A DNA stretch of 64,000 bases, taken from NCBI RefSeq assembly GCF_900156915.1, contig NZ_LT732535.1:1079823-1143822 (forward strand). Reading direction: 5' to 3'. Of this stretch, positions 1 through 7,371 are shown in pieces (position 1 is the first letter of the stretch; each line of letters starts with the position of its first letter). The translations under genes and the position numbers were made by a program. This DNA comes from Sediminibacillus massiliensis. GTDB lineage: Bacteria; Bacillota; Bacilli; Bacillales; Amphibacillaceae. The notes beneath the pieces were generated by a model. That model was not told the DNA's origin. It did no database searches and worked only from the letters and a program-made list of their open reading frames with translations.

Positions 1-325
1 CCTTGTCCCAGTAATCCGTTTCGCCGATAAATTGATCCATTCCATAAATAATTTCTTCATTCCCACAGCCATATTTTTTCCTAGTCGCCATGTCCAGCTG
101 GTAAAATTGCACGTAGCCTATTTTCTCGCCGCCATATTCGATAATCCCTCTTGTTGTATCGTCCTTGCCTGAATAAAATTTCTCGTTCACCTTCGACAAA
201 TCATGAGGATTGTCCCTTCCTTCATAGAATGCAAGTAAAACGGGATTAGAAAGCCACTTCACCAATAGATCCCTGTCCTTCCTTGTCAACAGTCGGATAG
301 TCAAGCCTCCATCTTGAATGAACAT
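1..325 (-). CDS. GNAT family N-acetyltransferase, C-terminus cut by window edge
   Basis: The reverse strand from position 325 encodes 108 residues that run off the left edge of the window. The start ATG follows a good ribosome site (GGGAGG, seven bases ahead). The protein opens with a strand bearing IRLLTRKDRD and continues with VKWLSNP and GEKIGYVQFYQL, the usual first strands of GNAT acetyltransferases; the region ending GETDYW resembles the AAC(6')-like group, which acetylates amines with acetyl-CoA. The acetyl-CoA loop lies outside the window, so substrate class is an inference. A second GNAT gene follows on the same strand 175 bases upstream, with a terminator between the two, so they are separate units. 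Confidence 0.82.
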   Translation of the reverse strand, partial: MFIQDGGLTIRLLTRKDRDLLVKWLSNPVLLAFYEGRDNPHDLSKVNEKFYSGKDDTTRGIIEYGGEKIGYVQFYQLDMATRKKYGCGNEEIIYGMDQFIGETDYWDK

Positions 326-452
326 GCGGCAATCCTCCCTTTCATTACCTTCATCCTTTAAAGTTCTGTCCCACAATCTCAATAACCTGCAAAAAGGTTC
401 ATTTTCAATCACATCGATGGAGTCAACATGGCTGCACAAGTTTCTCTAATAT

Positions 453-485
453 GAAAAAAAACCCCGCCATACTGACGAGGTTTCT
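453..485 (-). terminator. Intrinsic terminator of the GNAT gene at 501-1070
   Basis: On the reverse strand an 8-bp stem (AAACCTCG with CGGGGTTT, one G-T pair) is followed by a run of T. It lies just past the stop of the acetyltransferase gene. Confidence 0.75.
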
Positions 486-500
486 GATACTGCTTACCCT

Positions 501-1070
501 TTATATGCGGTCTGCCGGCATGCCGTTACTCTTGTTTAGAAACTCATTTTTAAGAATACTCATTCTTAAACGGTCTACAAACAACCCGTTTCTCAGTCTG
601 TCTTGTCTTAAGATTCCTTCTTCTACATAACCCATCCTTCTATAAGAATTGATGGCCTTTTCATTGTCCACTTCCACCCTGAGCCAGACTTTGTTAAGTT
701 GTAATTGATTGAAACCCCATTGAAGCATTTCTTTCATTGCAGATAATCCATAACCCTTACCCCAGTAACTCTTTTCCCCTATTGCCAGGCCCAGCTCAGC
801 GTGCTTGTTCAATCGATCGATATTTTTCAAGTCAATCCAGCCGATATGTATTCCATTATCTGTGATAATAGCTTTTTGTTCATAGCCGTTTGTTTTGTCC
901 ATGCACATCTGAATCCACTTTTTGGTTTCGTTTCTGCTGAAAGGGGGATATTTATCAGGCATATTTAAATGCTTTGTAACTTCTCGATCAAGACACCATT
1001 GATAACGGTCTTCTACATCTTCAAGAGTCAATTCCCTCAGCATGACTTTCGGAAGCCGGGTTGCTGTCAT
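501..1070 (-). CDS. GNAT family N-acetyltransferase (RimJ/RimL type)
   Basis: A 189-residue protein of the usual size for RimJ/RimL-like acetyltransferases, which transfer acetyl from acetyl-CoA to protein N-termini or small amines. The order of segments fits the fold: LRELTLEDVEDRYQW at the N-terminus, HIGWIDLKNID as the central strands, GEKSYWGKGYG as the acetyl-CoA pyrophosphate loop (about residues 98-108), and NEKAINSYRRMGYVEEG as the C-terminal helix and strand. An AGGAGGG ribosome site stands nine bases before the ATG. It is a single-gene unit with its own terminator. The natural substrate cannot be read from sequence. Confidence 0.92.
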   Translation of the reverse strand: MTATRLPKVMLRELTLEDVEDRYQWCLDREVTKHLNMPDKYPPFSRNETKKWIQMCMDKTNGYEQKAIITDNGIHIGWIDLKNIDRLNKHAELGLAIGEKSYWGKGYGLSAMKEMLQWGFNQLQLNKVWLRVEVDNEKAINSYRRMGYVEEGILRQDRLRNGLFVDRLRMSILKNEFLNKSNGMPADRI

Positions 1071-1665
1071 TCACCGTTTCCCTCCTGCATTTTCGTATAA
1101 AATGGATGAATGCCCGAACGGCAATAATTATTCATTCTGTAATAGACTTACGTCCGGTTTCATCAAAGCTTCAAACTCATTCGTCCTTAAAGGAACCGAG
1201 TAAAAATATGTAATAATTATATTCTACTACAAATGTGTCTTCTGGCCTACTATTTACTGTAGACAATCCAGACGGGCAACAGTGGTTGACCTCCTGGGGA
1301 GCCGTGAATGTTCCTCTTTCCCTATCTTGGCTCAACGCTTCCCCGATAATTAAAACATTGGCCGATTCAACAATTGGGAGCTTGCTGGGTTCGGATTCTT
1401 ACCGATATCTATCTTTTCTCCATTCACCTATGGATATTCTCTTGTCCTCAAATCTAACAAACTATATCTCTAAAACTAATGGAAAGAACTATAATATTTA
1501 AAAATGGATCATGTAACTGAATGAGCTGTTTTTAGATATTATTGTTCTTCTGCGTTAGAAATAAAACAATGGTATACAGACGGGCACCCCCGAGTACTAT
1601 CTTAAAATGAGTCCAATTAACTTTGTGATTAGGTTTGGTCTTATAAAGACAAAGGAGTGTACTAT
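1071..1665. other. Intergenic stretch, 595 bases, no convincing gene
   Basis: The stretch is AT-rich. It holds the promoter side of the acetyltransferase gene and an open frame from a GTG at 1235 to 1501 (88 codons) that lacks a ribosome site and matches no family I know, so it is not called. No hairpin or repeat of note was seen until the ribosome site at 1651. Confidence 0.5.
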
Positions 1666-1965
1666 TTGTTTTTACGTGAAATAAAAAATCTTCAAGTTGT
1701 CAGTCAGCTTTCATTGAAGCATGTGGAGGACCGCCTTTTCATCACAGCTGATTTCCCGAGCGATTTCCTGCAGGAAAACCAGCTTTACCAACCCTACTTA
1801 TATGTAACGCTGTATGCGCGGGGAGGAGCATTGATCAAAATTATCGATGAAGAAACCATTCAATCTTATTCTCTCACCAAAAAAAATATTTCACGGAAGG
1901 TCTACCATCAAATTGTCGAATATGCTTTGTTACACTCCCCTCAATTCAGACACCTGTTTCGTTAG
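1666..1965 (+). CDS. Hypothetical protein, 99 aa
   Basis: The frame is open from a GTG at 1657, but the ribosome site AAAGGAG (1651-1657) overlaps that codon. The TTG at 1666 lies eight bases past the site and is the better start. The product is a small soluble protein with alternating strands and a short C-terminal helix; segments include VSQLSLKHVEDRLFI and LYVTLYARGGALIKIID. There is no signal peptide or membrane segment. I do not recognise the family. It stands alone between two intergenic stretches, with a perfect 10-bp inverted repeat about 80 bases past its stop. Confidence 0.6.
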   Translation: MFLREIKNLQVVSQLSLKHVEDRLFITADFPSDFLQENQLYQPYLYVTLYARGGALIKIIDEETIQSYSLTKKNISRKVYHQIVEYALLHSPQFRHLFR

Positions 1966-2046
1966 CATGTTTTTTATTTATTGTAATTTTCTCCAAACGA
2001 CATCTGTAGTGCAGCAGCAGGGCAAGAGGAAGAAATGGTGAATGGC

Positions 2047-2078
2047 AGAATACAGCCGTGGAGGCTCCGCTGTATTCT
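2047..2078. repeat. Perfect 10-bp inverted repeat (hairpin)
   Basis: AGAATACAGC at 2047-2056 pairs with GCTGTATTCT at 2069-2078 around a 12-base loop. Neither strand has a strong T-run after the stem. It lies between two convergent genes (end 1965 on plus, end 2185 on minus), so a weak two-way terminator is the likeliest role. Confidence 0.5.
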
Positions 2079-2184
2079 ATATTCGTTTGACTTGTTTCTG
2101 CTTCCCTATGCGCCGGTTTTGCGGGTTCTGCTTTTTCCTGAGATAACAACATAAATTTCTCCTATTTTCATACCCAGGAATTCA

Positions 2185-2448
2185 TTAATCGTTCAAAACA
2201 AAATATTCTTTAATCGCTCCAATCACTGTCACGAATATGAACGCTCCGACCAGCACAGGTATAAGTGGAAAGCCGGCCAATTCAGGCCCCCAAGAACCAA
2301 GGAGGAAAGAACCAAACCATGTTCCCGCATAACCGGCAACCAATGCCCCGGCCCAACTGCCGGGCATATCATATGGAGAGATTGTGTCTGCAATTGTTCC
2401 TATCGCCCAGGCGATCGCAATGGTAAGCAGGAATAATAAAAGGTCCAT
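2185..2448 (-). CDS. GlsB/YeaQ/YmgE family membrane stress protein
   Basis: An 87-residue, very hydrophobic protein with three predicted membrane helices: residues 1-20 (from MDLLLFLLTIAIAW), about 30-50 (GALVAGYAGTWFGSFLLG), and about 60-82. The glycine pattern and the ending FIFVTVIGAIKEYF match the transglycosylase-associated GlsB/YeaQ/YmgE family, small membrane proteins often tied to general stress responses in Gram-positive bacteria. The family has no defined reaction. A ribosome site AAAGGG stands eight bases before the ATG. It follows the HD-domain gene on the same strand with a 65-base gap, so the two may share a transcript. Confidence 0.85.
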   Translation of the reverse strand: MDLLLFLLTIAIAWAIGTIADTISPYDMPGSWAGALVAGYAGTWFGSFLLGSWGPELAGFPLIPVLVGAFIFVTVIGAIKEYFVLND

Positions 2449-2513
2449 TATACAAACCCTTTTTGCTAGTTTATGCCGGACTGGGATGTGGGGTTCTACT
2501 AAAGGCTTTCACA

Positions 2514-3491
2514 CTAGGAGGAAATTACTTTTACAAACATCCCCTTCTTGAATTTTTCATGTGCGTCTTTATTTAATTCCGTTATTCGTTCGGAAACTTC
2601 TGAGGCACGGACGAGTTCATTGCCCACTAAAACAGAAGGATCGATCATCCGCACCTTGCTTTTTCGGTGCAAATCATAATCTGCTCCATCTTCTTTCACT
2701 ATCACGTTCGGGTTAAGTCTTCGTAATCCATTGTTTATTTCCTTATCGTTCGTCGATGCTAATTTCCGAATCAGTGCTTCATCTTCTCCTAGAAAGTCAC
2801 CCTGTTTGACAACCCCTTTCTCCAGAGATAATCGTAATACACCTGCCAACGTATCGTTCGCATATACATTGAGTGGATCCATAAAGAAATCAATCACTTC
2901 TTTATAATAAGTTTCCGCAAACCACTCTGCGGTTTCTATGCTGTCAGGATACATTTTTCCTTCTCTTACAACTAATCGGTCCAGAAAAGCCTGAGCCTCC
3001 TCCCTAGTAATTTGTCCGTATTCCAACAAATCACGCAGCGTATAATCCACCCTGTCTGCACACAATTCCGGTGCTGGCTGCTCAAGCAGCGTCCATTTTG
3101 CATCATCTGCCAATATTTCTTTATAGGTATAATCGTACTTTTCCAAAATAGCAGGTATTTCTGAGTTCTCAACAATAGAATGGTAGATGGTTTCATGGTA
3201 ATCTTCCTTTTCGTTGTCGAAAACAAAATCAATGACATGGGAAAACGCTGTATGCGAAATGTCATGTAAAAGCCCTGCAATCTGCTCCTCTAACCGTCCA
3301 CCTAATTTCCGGATCAAAAGCATTACTCCGATAGAGTGTTCGTACCGGGTTACATTCCACTGTTTATTGACCAGATAACTTGCACCACCCTGATGGACTC
3401 CCTTCAATCTTTGGACAGGGGTACTTACTATTAAATCCTCCAGCACTTTTTCGACTTCGAATTCTCCGTATAGTCTATCTTTTATAAACAT
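2514..3491 (-). CDS. HD domain protein (SAMHD1/YdhJ-like phosphohydrolase)
   Basis: A 325-residue protein whose N-terminal half carries the metal-binding HD signature: YEHSIG (first His, about residue 51), then GLLHDISHTAFSH (His-Asp pair, about residues 76-77) and a later Asp in ELCADRVDY. This order, with the opening KDRLYGEFEV and RLKGVHQGG, is typical of the dGTPase/SAMHD1-like branch found in Firmicutes as YdhJ. Family members hydrolyse nucleotide phosphates; the substrate of this branch is not settled. The start has an AAAGGAG site six bases upstream. Length is normal for the family. Confidence 0.88.
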   Translation of the reverse strand: MFIKDRLYGEFEVEKVLEDLIVSTPVQRLKGVHQGGASYLVNKQWNVTRYEHSIGVMLLIRKLGGRLEEQIAGLLHDISHTAFSHVIDFVFDNEKEDYHETIYHSIVENSEIPAILEKYDYTYKEILADDAKWTLLEQPAPELCADRVDYTLRDLLEYGQITREEAQAFLDRLVVREGKMYPDSIETAEWFAETYYKEVIDFFMDPLNVYANDTLAGVLRLSLEKGVVKQGDFLGEDEALIRKLASTNDKEINNGLRRLNPNVIVKEDGADYDLHRKSKVRMIDPSVLVGNELVRASEVSERITELNKDAHEKFKKGMFVKVISS

Positions 3492-3619
3492 GCCATTCTC
3501 CTTTTCGTTTGCAATTCGATAACAGTATCCATCATATCTTTCAGAATGATTTTTATAAAGCCATGCCAGACAAGCAGGTTTCTTCTTTCCCTCTCTTTAT
3601 ATGTTGGAATTACAGTTTA

Positions 3620-3666
3620 TTAACTTGATAGATTGTTTGTATTATAATAAAATTAAAGCGCTTACT
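3620..3666 (+). promoter_or_regulatory. SigA-type promoter with overlapping cre site ahead of GH43 gene
   Basis: A -35 box TTAACT (3620-3625) and a perfect -10 box TATAAT (3643-3648) are 17 bases apart. Immediately downstream, TTAAAGCGCTTACT (3653-3666) matches 12 of 14 positions of the Bacillus catabolite-responsive element core around AAGCGCTT. A CcpA site over the start point would give glucose repression of the glycosidase gene. Confidence 0.65.
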
Positions 3667-3691
3667 ATTATTTGTCTGAAAGGGGAAGAAT

Positions 3692-4678
3692 ATGGCTAAA
3701 ATCGCAAAACCAAACCAACCAATTGTGGAACATATTTATACAGCAGATCCATCTGCACATGTATTTGAGGGCAAGATTTACATATACCCTTCACATGACT
3801 TGGATGTCGATGTACCTTCCAATGATAACGGTGACCAGTATGGAATGGAAGATTATCACGTTTTATCCTTGGAAGATTTTCAGTCACCTGTTACGGACCA
3901 TGGGGAAGCGCTTCACTTGAAAGATGTCCCTTGGGTGAAACAGCAAATGTGGGCTCCTGATGCGGCATATAAAAACAATACCTATTATTTGTTTTTCCCT
4001 GCCAAAGACAAGGATGAAATCTTCCGCCTCGGAGTTGCCACAAGCTCAAATCCGGCAGGACCTTTCACGCCTCAGGAAAGCTATATACCAGGAAGCTTCA
4101 GTATCGATCCTGCTGTGTTGGTAGACGATGATGACAGAGCCTATGTGTATTTCGGCGGACTTTGGGGAGGACAGCTGGAAAAATGGCAGACGGGAGAATT
4201 CGACCCAGATGCGGAAGGCCCGGCAGGTTCAGAACCGGCTTTAGGCCCGATTGTCGCTGAATTGAGCGATGACATGTTGTCTTTCAAAAGTGAACCGCAG
4301 GAAATCTCCATTGTCGACGAGGACGGCAATCCTATTCTCGCAGAGGACGAAGACAGAAGATTCTTCGAGGGTGCCTGGGTCCATAAATATAACGGTTTAT
4401 ATTACCTGTCTTATTCTACCGGTACGACACATTATATTGTCTATGCGGTAAGTGACAAGCCACAGGGGCCATTTGTCTATAAAGGCAGAATCCTTGAGCC
4501 AGTGGTCGGCTGGACAACCCATCACTCGATTGTACAGTTTCAAGACAAGTGGTACTTGTTTTACCATGACAGTTCGTTGTCAGGCGGCGTAAACCAAAAG
4601 AGAAGTGTTAAATATACGGAAATCAAGTATAACGAAGATGGAACCATCCAAACCATCGACCCGTACAGCGAATCATAA
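3692..4678 (+). CDS. Glycoside hydrolase family 43 (xylosidase/arabinosidase type)
   Basis: A 328-residue protein with no signal peptide, so probably cytoplasmic. The three GH43 acidic residues can be placed: Asp19 in YTADPSAHVF (general base), the Asp in SIDPAVLVDDD (pKa modulator, about residue 135), and the Glu in FFEGAWVHKYNG (general acid, about residue 226). QQMWAPDAAY is the usual GH43 blade motif. The family cleaves beta-xylosides or alpha-L-arabinosides; the exact glycan is not decided by these motifs. Ribosome site AAAGGGGAAG precedes the ATG. It is a single-gene unit with its own promoter and a candidate cre site, in keeping with a carbon-catabolic enzyme. Confidence 0.93.
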   Translation: MAKIAKPNQPIVEHIYTADPSAHVFEGKIYIYPSHDLDVDVPSNDNGDQYGMEDYHVLSLEDFQSPVTDHGEALHLKDVPWVKQQMWAPDAAYKNNTYYLFFPAKDKDEIFRLGVATSSNPAGPFTPQESYIPGSFSIDPAVLVDDDDRAYVYFGGLWGGQLEKWQTGEFDPDAEGPAGSEPALGPIVAELSDDMLSFKSEPQEISIVDEDGNPILAEDEDRRFFEGAWVHKYNGLYYLSYSTGTTHYIVYAVSDKPQGPFVYKGRILEPVVGWTTHHSIVQFQDKWYLFYHDSSLSGGVNQKRSVKYTEIKYNEDGTIQTIDPYSES

Positions 4679-4743
4679 AGTGAAACGAGCGGAAGGGTCT
4701 GAGACCCTTCTACAGATGGTACAGAGGAAACCACCAAAGGCAA

Positions 4744-4784
4744 AAAAAAGTGCCTGCGTTCAACGCGAGGCACTTTTTCTGTGT
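4744..4784. terminator. Bidirectional terminator between GH43 and ptsH-like genes
   Basis: AAAAAGTGCC pairs with GGCACTTTTT with an inner GCGT/ACGC stem, giving A-run and T-run flanks on both strands. A separate 8-bp hairpin (GAAGGGTC/GACCCTTC, 4692-4710) precedes it. Confidence 0.85.
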
Positions 4785-4787
4785 CTA

Positions 4788-5060
4788 TCAACCTTGTTCT
4801 GCCAATCCCTCGTCTTTCAGAAAAGCCGAAATTTGTTCGAAGGCATTTTCCTCATCTCGACCGTTGATGGTCAATTTAAAGGCAGCTCCTCTTTCAAGCC
4901 CCAGAGACATGACGCCCATGATCGACTTTACATTAACAAGCTTGTTCTCATATTCCAGTTTGATGTCCGAAACAAACCTATTCGCATATTGAATTAATGT
5001 TGTGGCTGGTCGGGCATGAATTCCCAATGGATCGATAACTGTAAATGTCTTTTCTACCAT
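4788..5060 (-). CDS. ptsH: HPr family phosphocarrier protein
   Basis: A 90-residue protein with both hallmark sites of HPr: His15 in GIHARPAT, phosphorylated by enzyme I, and Ser46 in NVKSIMGVMSLG, the site of HPr kinase in Firmicutes. Having His15 separates it from Crh, which has Gln there. HPr carries phosphate for PTS sugar uptake and, as HPr-Ser-P, is the CcpA corepressor. The gene is alone here; no ptsI follows, whereas the main ptsH of bacilli is normally in a ptsHI operon, so this may be an extra copy. Ribosome site AGAGGAG nine bases ahead of the ATG. Confidence 0.92.
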   Translation of the reverse strand: MVEKTFTVIDPLGIHARPATTLIQYANRFVSDIKLEYENKLVNVKSIMGVMSLGLERGAAFKLTINGRDEENAFEQISAFLKDEGLAEQG

Positions 5061-5223
5061 TTTTGCTTACTCCTCTATCGATGTTTTCCTGTTTAGTATA
5101 AACTAAAAAGGAATGATTCTTAAGTGAAGCGTCTCACATCAACTCATTTATTGTCTATTTTTGGAGTTTCCTGTAAAGTAAAAAGATATTTAGGTTAACA
5201 AAACGTAAAAAGGGTGGATAGCA

Positions 5224-6051
5224 GTGAATTCGTTTCATGGGTTTCATACTTATCTTAAAAATAATGCCAATTCTCTGGCTCACGAGATTGTCGAGACTGT
5301 AATGGGAATAATGGACCTGAACATCCCTGCATGGGAACAGGAACAAGCGGTTGAGATGTACGTAGAGTTTCTCGGCTACCTTGGTGAATCATTAGGATCG
5401 GAAAAAAACAGGGAAGTTCCTGATTCTCTGATTGAGTGGAGTAAGAAGAATGCAGCGATGCAAGTATCTTCTGAAGGAAAAATTTCCGAGATTGCTGTCC
5501 GGTACCCTCCTACAAGGGAAGTTTTCAGTGATATATTCACCAGGATCAGTTCAGAACTCGGAATGTCGATTCATGAGAACGCACTTGTTATAAAACGCGT
5601 GAACAAACTGTTGGACATTAGTTTGAATGAAACAATCTATGCATTTGAACGACTTTCTGACAAATATAAAGAGAAAACCAAGAAAGAACTTGCCGAATTA
5701 TCAGCACCATTGGTACCTGTCAAAGACGATGTCGTCGTTCTTCCATTCATCGGCGAAATTGACGCCTACAGGGCAAATCACATCATGGAAAATGTAGTTC
5801 CGCAAATTGCTGAACTGGAAATCGACTATGTAATCGCAGACTTTTCCGGGATTTTGACGATCAATGCAGATACGGCTCAATCTCTTCATCAAATCGGCAG
5901 CATGACTAAATTGATGGGTGTCCAAGTTATCACCACCGGCTTGCGGCCCCAACTCGTTCAGACGGTGGTCAACAACAGTATTGAATTTAAGACAATAAAG
6001 GCCTTCGCCACCGTTAAACAGGCTTTGGACAGCATAGAGCAAGATACATAA
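5224..6051 (+). CDS. RsbR-type stressosome protein (globin-like N domain + STAS)
   Basis: A 275-residue protein. Residues 1-150 are helical, with EQEQAVEMYVEFLGYLGESLG, and match the non-heme globin-like RsbR N-domain; residues about 165-270 form a STAS domain with PFIGEIDAYRA, DFSGILTINADTAQSL and GLRPQLVQTVV. RsbR proteins build the cytoplasmic stressosome with RsbS and release RsbT to switch on SigB. By eye, the position equal to RsbRA Thr171 holds Glu (in GEID) and that of Thr205 holds Ala (in INADT), so the usual RsbT phosphorylation sites seem absent. GTG start with a GGGTGG site. It is a lone gene, like RsbR paralogues in B. subtilis. Confidence 0.88.
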   Translation: MNSFHGFHTYLKNNANSLAHEIVETVMGIMDLNIPAWEQEQAVEMYVEFLGYLGESLGSEKNREVPDSLIEWSKKNAAMQVSSEGKISEIAVRYPPTREVFSDIFTRISSELGMSIHENALVIKRVNKLLDISLNETIYAFERLSDKYKEKTKKELAELSAPLVPVKDDVVVLPFIGEIDAYRANHIMENVVPQIAELEIDYVIADFSGILTINADTAQSLHQIGSMTKLMGVQVITTGLRPQLVQTVVNNSIEFKTIKAFATVKQALDSIEQDT

Positions 6052-6093
6052 TAAGACCCAAGACCCGTTTTTTGGCGGGATTTGGGTCTTAAA
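6052..6093 (+). terminator. Terminator after RsbR-type gene
   Basis: TAAGACCCAA (6052-6061) pairs with TTGGGTCTTA (6082-6091), with a further CCCG/CGGG inner stem. It also lies just past the stop of the convergent small gene at 6096. Confidence 0.7.
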
Positions 6094-6095
6094 CC

Positions 6096-6242
6096 TCACA
6101 TTAAGTCATGAACCGATTCTTCAAGGTAAAGCCAGTGATAATAACCTACTTCTTCGTCTGTCATCTTTTTCACTTGATCTTGTTGGAAGGAAGCTAAATC
6201 ACATAGTTCTTCTTCAAAGTTGGTTCTTAATGCTTGGCTCAT
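6096..6242 (-). CDS. Small conserved protein, copy A (48 aa)
   Basis: This short gene encodes 48 residues, opening MSQALRTN and closing with YYHWLYLEE and SVHDLM. It is a clear paralogue of the 49-aa product at 12860-13009, sharing MSQ-LR, NMTD/KMTD, and YYHWLYLEE. The two also share their upstream region: a palindrome, a leader hairpin and an identical 15-base stretch AAAGGGGATTGTTAA that includes the ribosome site. Conservation of both product and control region argues strongly for a real gene. There is no membrane segment; the protein is probably a short helical hairpin. I do not recognise the family and propose no function. Confidence 0.8.
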   Translation of the reverse strand: MSQALRTNFEEELCDLASFQQDQVKKMTDEEVGYYHWLYLEESVHDLM

Positions 6243-6347
6243 TTTTAACAATCCCCTTTGGCAAAAAGATTAACGGAACAACCGTTTTAATTTTATAGTT
6301 TATATATATCTCTATTTGAGATAAATAAGCTATCATTTTGAGATAGG
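6243..6347 (-). promoter_or_regulatory. Control region of small gene copy A: palindrome plus leader hairpin
   Basis: Reading toward the gene: a half-site ATCTCAAAA (6336-6344), a palindrome TATCTC-N5-GAGATA (6307-6323), an AT-rich promoter region, a hairpin AACGG/CCGTT (6272-6286), then the ribosome site. The same order with the same spacing occurs ahead of copy B at 12755-12859. Confidence 0.7.
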
Positions 6348-6417
6348 TTGTTCCGACTTTTATGCTATAGTGATATGTGACATATTCTCCCAACATACCC
6401 AAAGGAGTTTGTTGAAT

Positions 6418-6513
6418 ATGCCGAAACATGCTCCCATTAAGGGGAGGAATGCTTCGGCTTCCTTGGTGTTGCAAAATTCCCCGGCCCACTTTTGGAAGGA
6501 ACAAGTTACCTGA
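6418..6513 (+). CDS. Possible 31-aa peptide
   Basis: An AAAGGAG site lies ten bases before an ATG that opens a 31-codon frame (MPKHAPIKGRNASASLVLQN and on to KEQVT). It is divergent from small gene copy A and close to its palindrome. I know no family for it, and the evidence is only the ribosome site and basic composition; it could be chance. Confidence 0.25.
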   Translation: MPKHAPIKGRNASASLVLQNSPAHFWKEQVT

Positions 6514-6550
6514 TCTGCCGCGGTGCGCACATGCGCTTAAATGGCAATAA

Positions 6551-7225
6551 CTATAGCTGTTTTATTTTGTAACGATCAACATCTTTATTTATTTGGGAGG
6601 AATCCAGGCAATCACAGTTTTCTTCCCCGCATGGAACAAACTTCAATAGATATGGCCTTACATGTAGGGGCTGCCGGAAACGGTTGCTTGCAAAGTACCC
6701 GTCATTGTTGTCATACTGGTTTACTACTAGACGTTGGAAGGTTTCATCGCCGTCATCTTCTGCTTTCTCTACATGGGTGAAGAATTTGGGCGAAGCGAAA
6801 GCACTGCTTGACAGTTCGCCGATGAATAGAATTTTGGCATTGAACAAATAATGAAGAGCCTTTGCAGCATCATAGGAAGGGCAATAGTATGAATTGGCCG
6901 GAGGCGGTGCTCCCATGATGAAGAGTCTTGGCGGAATGTCCCCGACGGCCCCAAAACGGATGGCCGTTTCATATGCCGTTTCTTTTACCACGCCAACAGG
7001 CTTTCTTTCCCAGTTCCTGTTAACCTCATCTTCATATCCATAATCTGCGAACAAAAGCGAATCAGAAATGTTGCGGTTCCACTCCAGCCCGAGCCCAAGC
7101 CCTAACGCGCCATTGCCGGCAAAGACTTCGACGACTTGTTTTAAAGGAATCTCTTTGTTTTTCAGATAAGACCTTAGTCCTTCGATGAATCCTGACGTCA
7201 AATTGACGTATGATTGGCCCGTCAT
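6551..7225 (-). CDS. Methyltransferase-like protein of unknown substrate
   Basis: A 224-residue protein. VVEVFAGNGALGLGLG at about residues 31-46 looks like the glycine-rich motif I of class I SAM-dependent methyltransferases, followed by an acidic DYGYED at the place of motif II. Further on, IMGAPPPANSYY might stand for motif IV, but the typical catalytic tetrad is not clear. Three cysteines cluster near the C-terminus (CGEENCDC), which could bind a metal. The gene is alone, divergent from the Old Yellow Enzyme gene at 7372. I cannot name a substrate; the fold assignment rests on motif I only. Confidence 0.6.
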   Translation of the reverse strand: MTGQSYVNLTSGFIEGLRSYLKNKEIPLKQVVEVFAGNGALGLGLGLEWNRNISDSLLFADYGYEDEVNRNWERKPVGVVKETAYETAIRFGAVGDIPPRLFIMGAPPPANSYYCPSYDAAKALHYLFNAKILFIGELSSSAFASPKFFTHVEKAEDDGDETFQRLVVNQYDNNDGYFASNRFRQPLHVRPYLLKFVPCGEENCDCLDSSQINKDVDRYKIKQL

Positions 7226-7371
7226 ATTATCTCCTCCGATAGTCGGTTTCTGTTTATATTATAGTTCGATAAAAGATACCAATCCCCTCTTCGATTCAAG
7301 CAGAAAAATGTACAAAGATACGATTGTTTACTAAGATGGTGTTTATCTTGATTAGGGAGGAAACAGACAGC

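Noticed and set aside
1235-1501. 88-codon open frame from a GTG
   Set aside because: No ribosome site within range, no family resemblance, and it lies in an AT-rich gap; treated as chance.
1946-2152. 68-codon minus-strand frame
   Set aside because: Overlaps the end of the gene at 1666-1965, lacks a ribosome site and contains the inverted repeat at 2047-2078.
5190-5223. GTTAAC with GGGTGG considered as a SigB promoter for the RsbR-type gene
   Set aside because: The GGGTGG is the ribosome site of the GTG start and the spacing (12 bases) is wrong for SigB.
6300-6350. ATCTC/GAGAT palindromes considered as SigB, SigH or ComK sites
   Set aside because: They do not match GTTTAA-N14-GGGTAT, the SigH boxes or AAAA-N5-TTTT; reported only as an unassigned palindrome.
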